Assembly: GCA_900770875.1 (NCBI GenBank)
Contig: CAAGLV010000005.1
Span: forward strand, 1 to 16,042
Length of the DNA: 16,042 nucleotides
From: Flavobacteriales bacterium
GTDB lineage: Bacteria > Bacteroidota > Bacteroidia > Flavobacteriales > Weeksellaceae
Direction: 5' to 3'
Position 1 is the first letter of the stretch. Every line of letters begins with the position of its first letter. Positions 14,911 to 16,042 of this stretch are shown one piece after another. Below the pieces are notes generated by a model. It worked only from the letters and a program-made list of their open reading frames with translations. It had not been told where the DNA came from and made no database searches. Position numbers and translations under genes: made by a program.

Positions 14911-15819
14911 ATGATTTTAAATAATATTTTAGAAGCAATCGGAAATACACCTGTGATTAGATTATCACGTTTATTTCCAAATAACGAAGTTTACATCAAG
15001 TTAGAAAAACAAAATCCTGGTGGATCTGTAAAAGATCGTATTGCATTAGCGATGATCGAAGATGCCGAAAAAGCCGGAATTTTAAAACCAGGTGGAGTAA
15101 TCATCGAACCAACTTCAGGTAATACAGGAATTGGATTATCTTTTGTTGCAGCTGTAAAAGGATATAAAATGATTATTACAATGCCAGAATCAATGTCGAT
15201 TGAGCGTCGTAAAATTATGGAAGCTTATGGTGCAGAGTTTGTTTTAACACCGAAAGAATTAGGAATGAAAGGTGCTATTGCTAAAGCACAAGAATTAGCC
15301 GAAACAATCGAAGGGGCTTGGGTTCCTCAACAATTCGAAAATGATTCTAATCCAACAATTCATTACAATACAACAGCAAAAGAAATTTTAGCCGATTTTC
15401 CTAATGGTGTTGATTATTTAGTAACAGGTGTTGGTACAGGTGGACATTTATCAGGAATTGGTAAAGCATTAAAAGAAGTAAATCCAAATACAAAAGTTTT
15501 TGCGGTAGAACCGGCTAATTCGCCTGTAATTTCGGGAGGAGAATCTGGTCCTCATATGATTCAAGGAATCGGAGCAGGATTTATTCCTAAAAATTTAGAT
15601 ACTAATGTAGTAGATAAAGCCATTAAAATTGAAAATGAAGAAGCTTTCGAATTTGCGCGTAAAGCAGCAAAAGAAGAAGGGTTATTTGTTGGGATTTCTA
15701 CAGGAGCATCTTTAGCAGCAGTTGCAAAAACAATTGAAAATTTACCGTCAGATCAAGTTATTTTAACTGTAAATTACGATACAGGAGAGCGTTACTTATC
15801 TGTTGAAGGTTTATTTTAA
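14911..15819 (+). CDS. cysK: Cysteine synthase A (O-acetylserine sulfhydrylase)
   Basis: A PLP enzyme that replaces the acetoxy group of O-acetylserine with sulfide to give L-cysteine. The 302-residue length is usual. Lys41 in NPGGSVKDR should hold the cofactor. TSGNTG at 68-73 is the substrate loop, and GVGTGGHLSG binds the PLP phosphate. GMKGAIAKA and EPANSPVISGG are typical of CysK over CysM, though some automated pipelines use cysM for this group. GISTGASLAA and NYDTGERYLS complete the C-terminal pattern. It is translated from the epsC transcript, so the two enzymes of the last steps of cysteine synthesis are made together. A terminator lies 20 bases after the stop. Confidence 0.96.
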   Translation: MILNNILEAIGNTPVIRLSRLFPNNEVYIKLEKQNPGGSVKDRIALAMIEDAEKAGILKPGGVIIEPTSGNTGIGLSFVAAVKGYKMIITMPESMSIERRKIMEAYGAEFVLTPKELGMKGAIAKAQELAETIEGAWVPQQFENDSNPTIHYNTTAKEILADFPNGVDYLVTGVGTGGHLSGIGKALKEVNPNTKVFAVEPANSPVISGGESGPHMIQGIGAGFIPKNLDTNVVDKAIKIENEEAFEFARKAAKEEGLFVGISTGASLAAVAKTIENLPSDQVILTVNYDTGERYLSVEGLF

Positions 15820-15839
15820 TCACGTTTTTTAAAATATAT

Positions 15840-15873
15840 AAAAAGGAGGTATTGTCAAAATGTCTCCTTTTTT
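15840..15873 (+). terminator. Terminator after cysK
   Basis: AAAAAGGAG (15840-15848) pairs with CTCCTTTTT (15864-15872). Five further inner pairs, two of them G-U, close a 5-base loop, and the T run ends at 15873. Confidence 0.85.
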
Positions 15874-15880
15874 GGTTTAA

Positions 15881-15899
15881 AAATGACAAAAAGTCATTT
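15881..15899. repeat. Short inverted repeat in the clpB upstream region
   Basis: AAATGAC (15881-15887), spacer AAAAA, GTCATTT (15893-15899), a perfect 7-bp inverted repeat between the cysK terminator and clpB, 73 bases before the clpB start. It does not match the CIRCE heat-shock operator. It may be an operator or chance in AT-rich DNA. Confidence 0.35.
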
Positions 15900-15971
15900 A
15901 AATATTTAAAATCTGATTTTGGAATTTATTTTGATAGAACTTAAGTACAAAACCTAAAACAAATTATCAAA

Positions 15972-16042
15972 ATGGATTTTAATCAATTTACAATAAAAGG
16001 TCGCGAAGCGATTCAGGCAGCTCAGCAAATTGCGGCTGGTAA
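15972..16042 (+). CDS. clpB: ATP-dependent chaperone ClpB, N-terminal fragment
   Basis: Only the first 23 codons are in the window; the gene runs off the 3' edge. MDFNQFTIKGREAIQAAQQIAAG matches the start of the Clp N-terminal domain of ClpB disaggregases, in which a short F-T-x-K segment is followed by a helix with repeated AIQ/AQ pattern. ClpB works with DnaK to rescue aggregated proteins after heat stress. ATG 15972 is the family-typical start. The gene sits behind the cysK terminator with 152 bases of upstream DNA, so it should have its own promoter; no clear TAnnTTTG site was found. ClpA/ClpC share the N-domain, so the assignment rests on limited sequence. Confidence 0.8.
   Translation, partial: MDFNQFTIKGREAIQAAQQIAAG

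Noticed and set aside
15881..15899. CIRCE (HrcA) operator before clpB
   Set aside because: The arms AAATGAC/GTCATTT do not match the TTAGCACTC/GAGTGCTAA arms of CIRCE.

Overview
The window is strongly AT-rich. Its gene content and protein types point to the Bacteroidota, class Flavobacteriia: a DAHP synthase fused to a C-terminal chorismate mutase, DUF3857/transglutaminase-like secreted proteins, a TPR-type sensor kinase paired with a LuxR-type regulator, a DUF2147 protein, an EpsC-type serine acetyltransferase, and promoter-like sites of the TAnnTTTG class. A Weeksellaceae-like genome (for example Empedobacter) would fit, but the genus is a guess. The DNA looks chromosomal. I see no tRNA, rRNA, CRISPR array, transposase or phage gene.

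Layout. Positions 1-1965 hold the 3' part of the DAHP synthase/chorismate mutase gene and rsgA, ending at a strong terminator. Positions 2029-4874 hold a small Cys/His protein, a TPR sensor histidine kinase with a lipobox, and its response regulator. A lone small acidic hypothetical gene (4950-5222) follows. Positions 5334-9706 hold dtd and two tandem secreted DUF3857/transglutaminase-like proteins. Positions 9800-11357 hold a MazG-like nucleotide pyrophosphohydrolase almost touching aroA. An 18-bp perfect bidirectional terminator separates aroA from a convergent MsbA-like ABC exporter (11417-13252, minus) and a secreted DUF2147 protein (13393-13818, minus). A 302-bp divergent intergenic region then leads into epsC-cysK (14121-15819), and the window ends in the first codons of clpB.

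How the genes fit together. The two shikimate-pathway enzymes (DAHP synthase/chorismate mutase and EPSP synthase) flank quality-control and housekeeping functions: RsgA in ribosome assembly, Dtd in removing D-amino acids from tRNA, and a MazG-like enzyme in nucleotide clean-up. EpsC and CysK are the two consecutive enzymes of cysteine synthesis from serine. EpsC ends in isoleucine, as expected for a partner that docks its tail in the CysK active site.

No clearly new defence or mobile system is present. The items most worth a second look are: the pairing of an apparently intact and a catalytically degenerate transglutaminase-like secreted protein; the repeated RGTGTAY element and inverted repeat in the DUF2147/epsC intergenic region; the small Cys/His protein directly ahead of the TPR kinase; and promoter-like TAnnTTTA sites placed just downstream of terminators.
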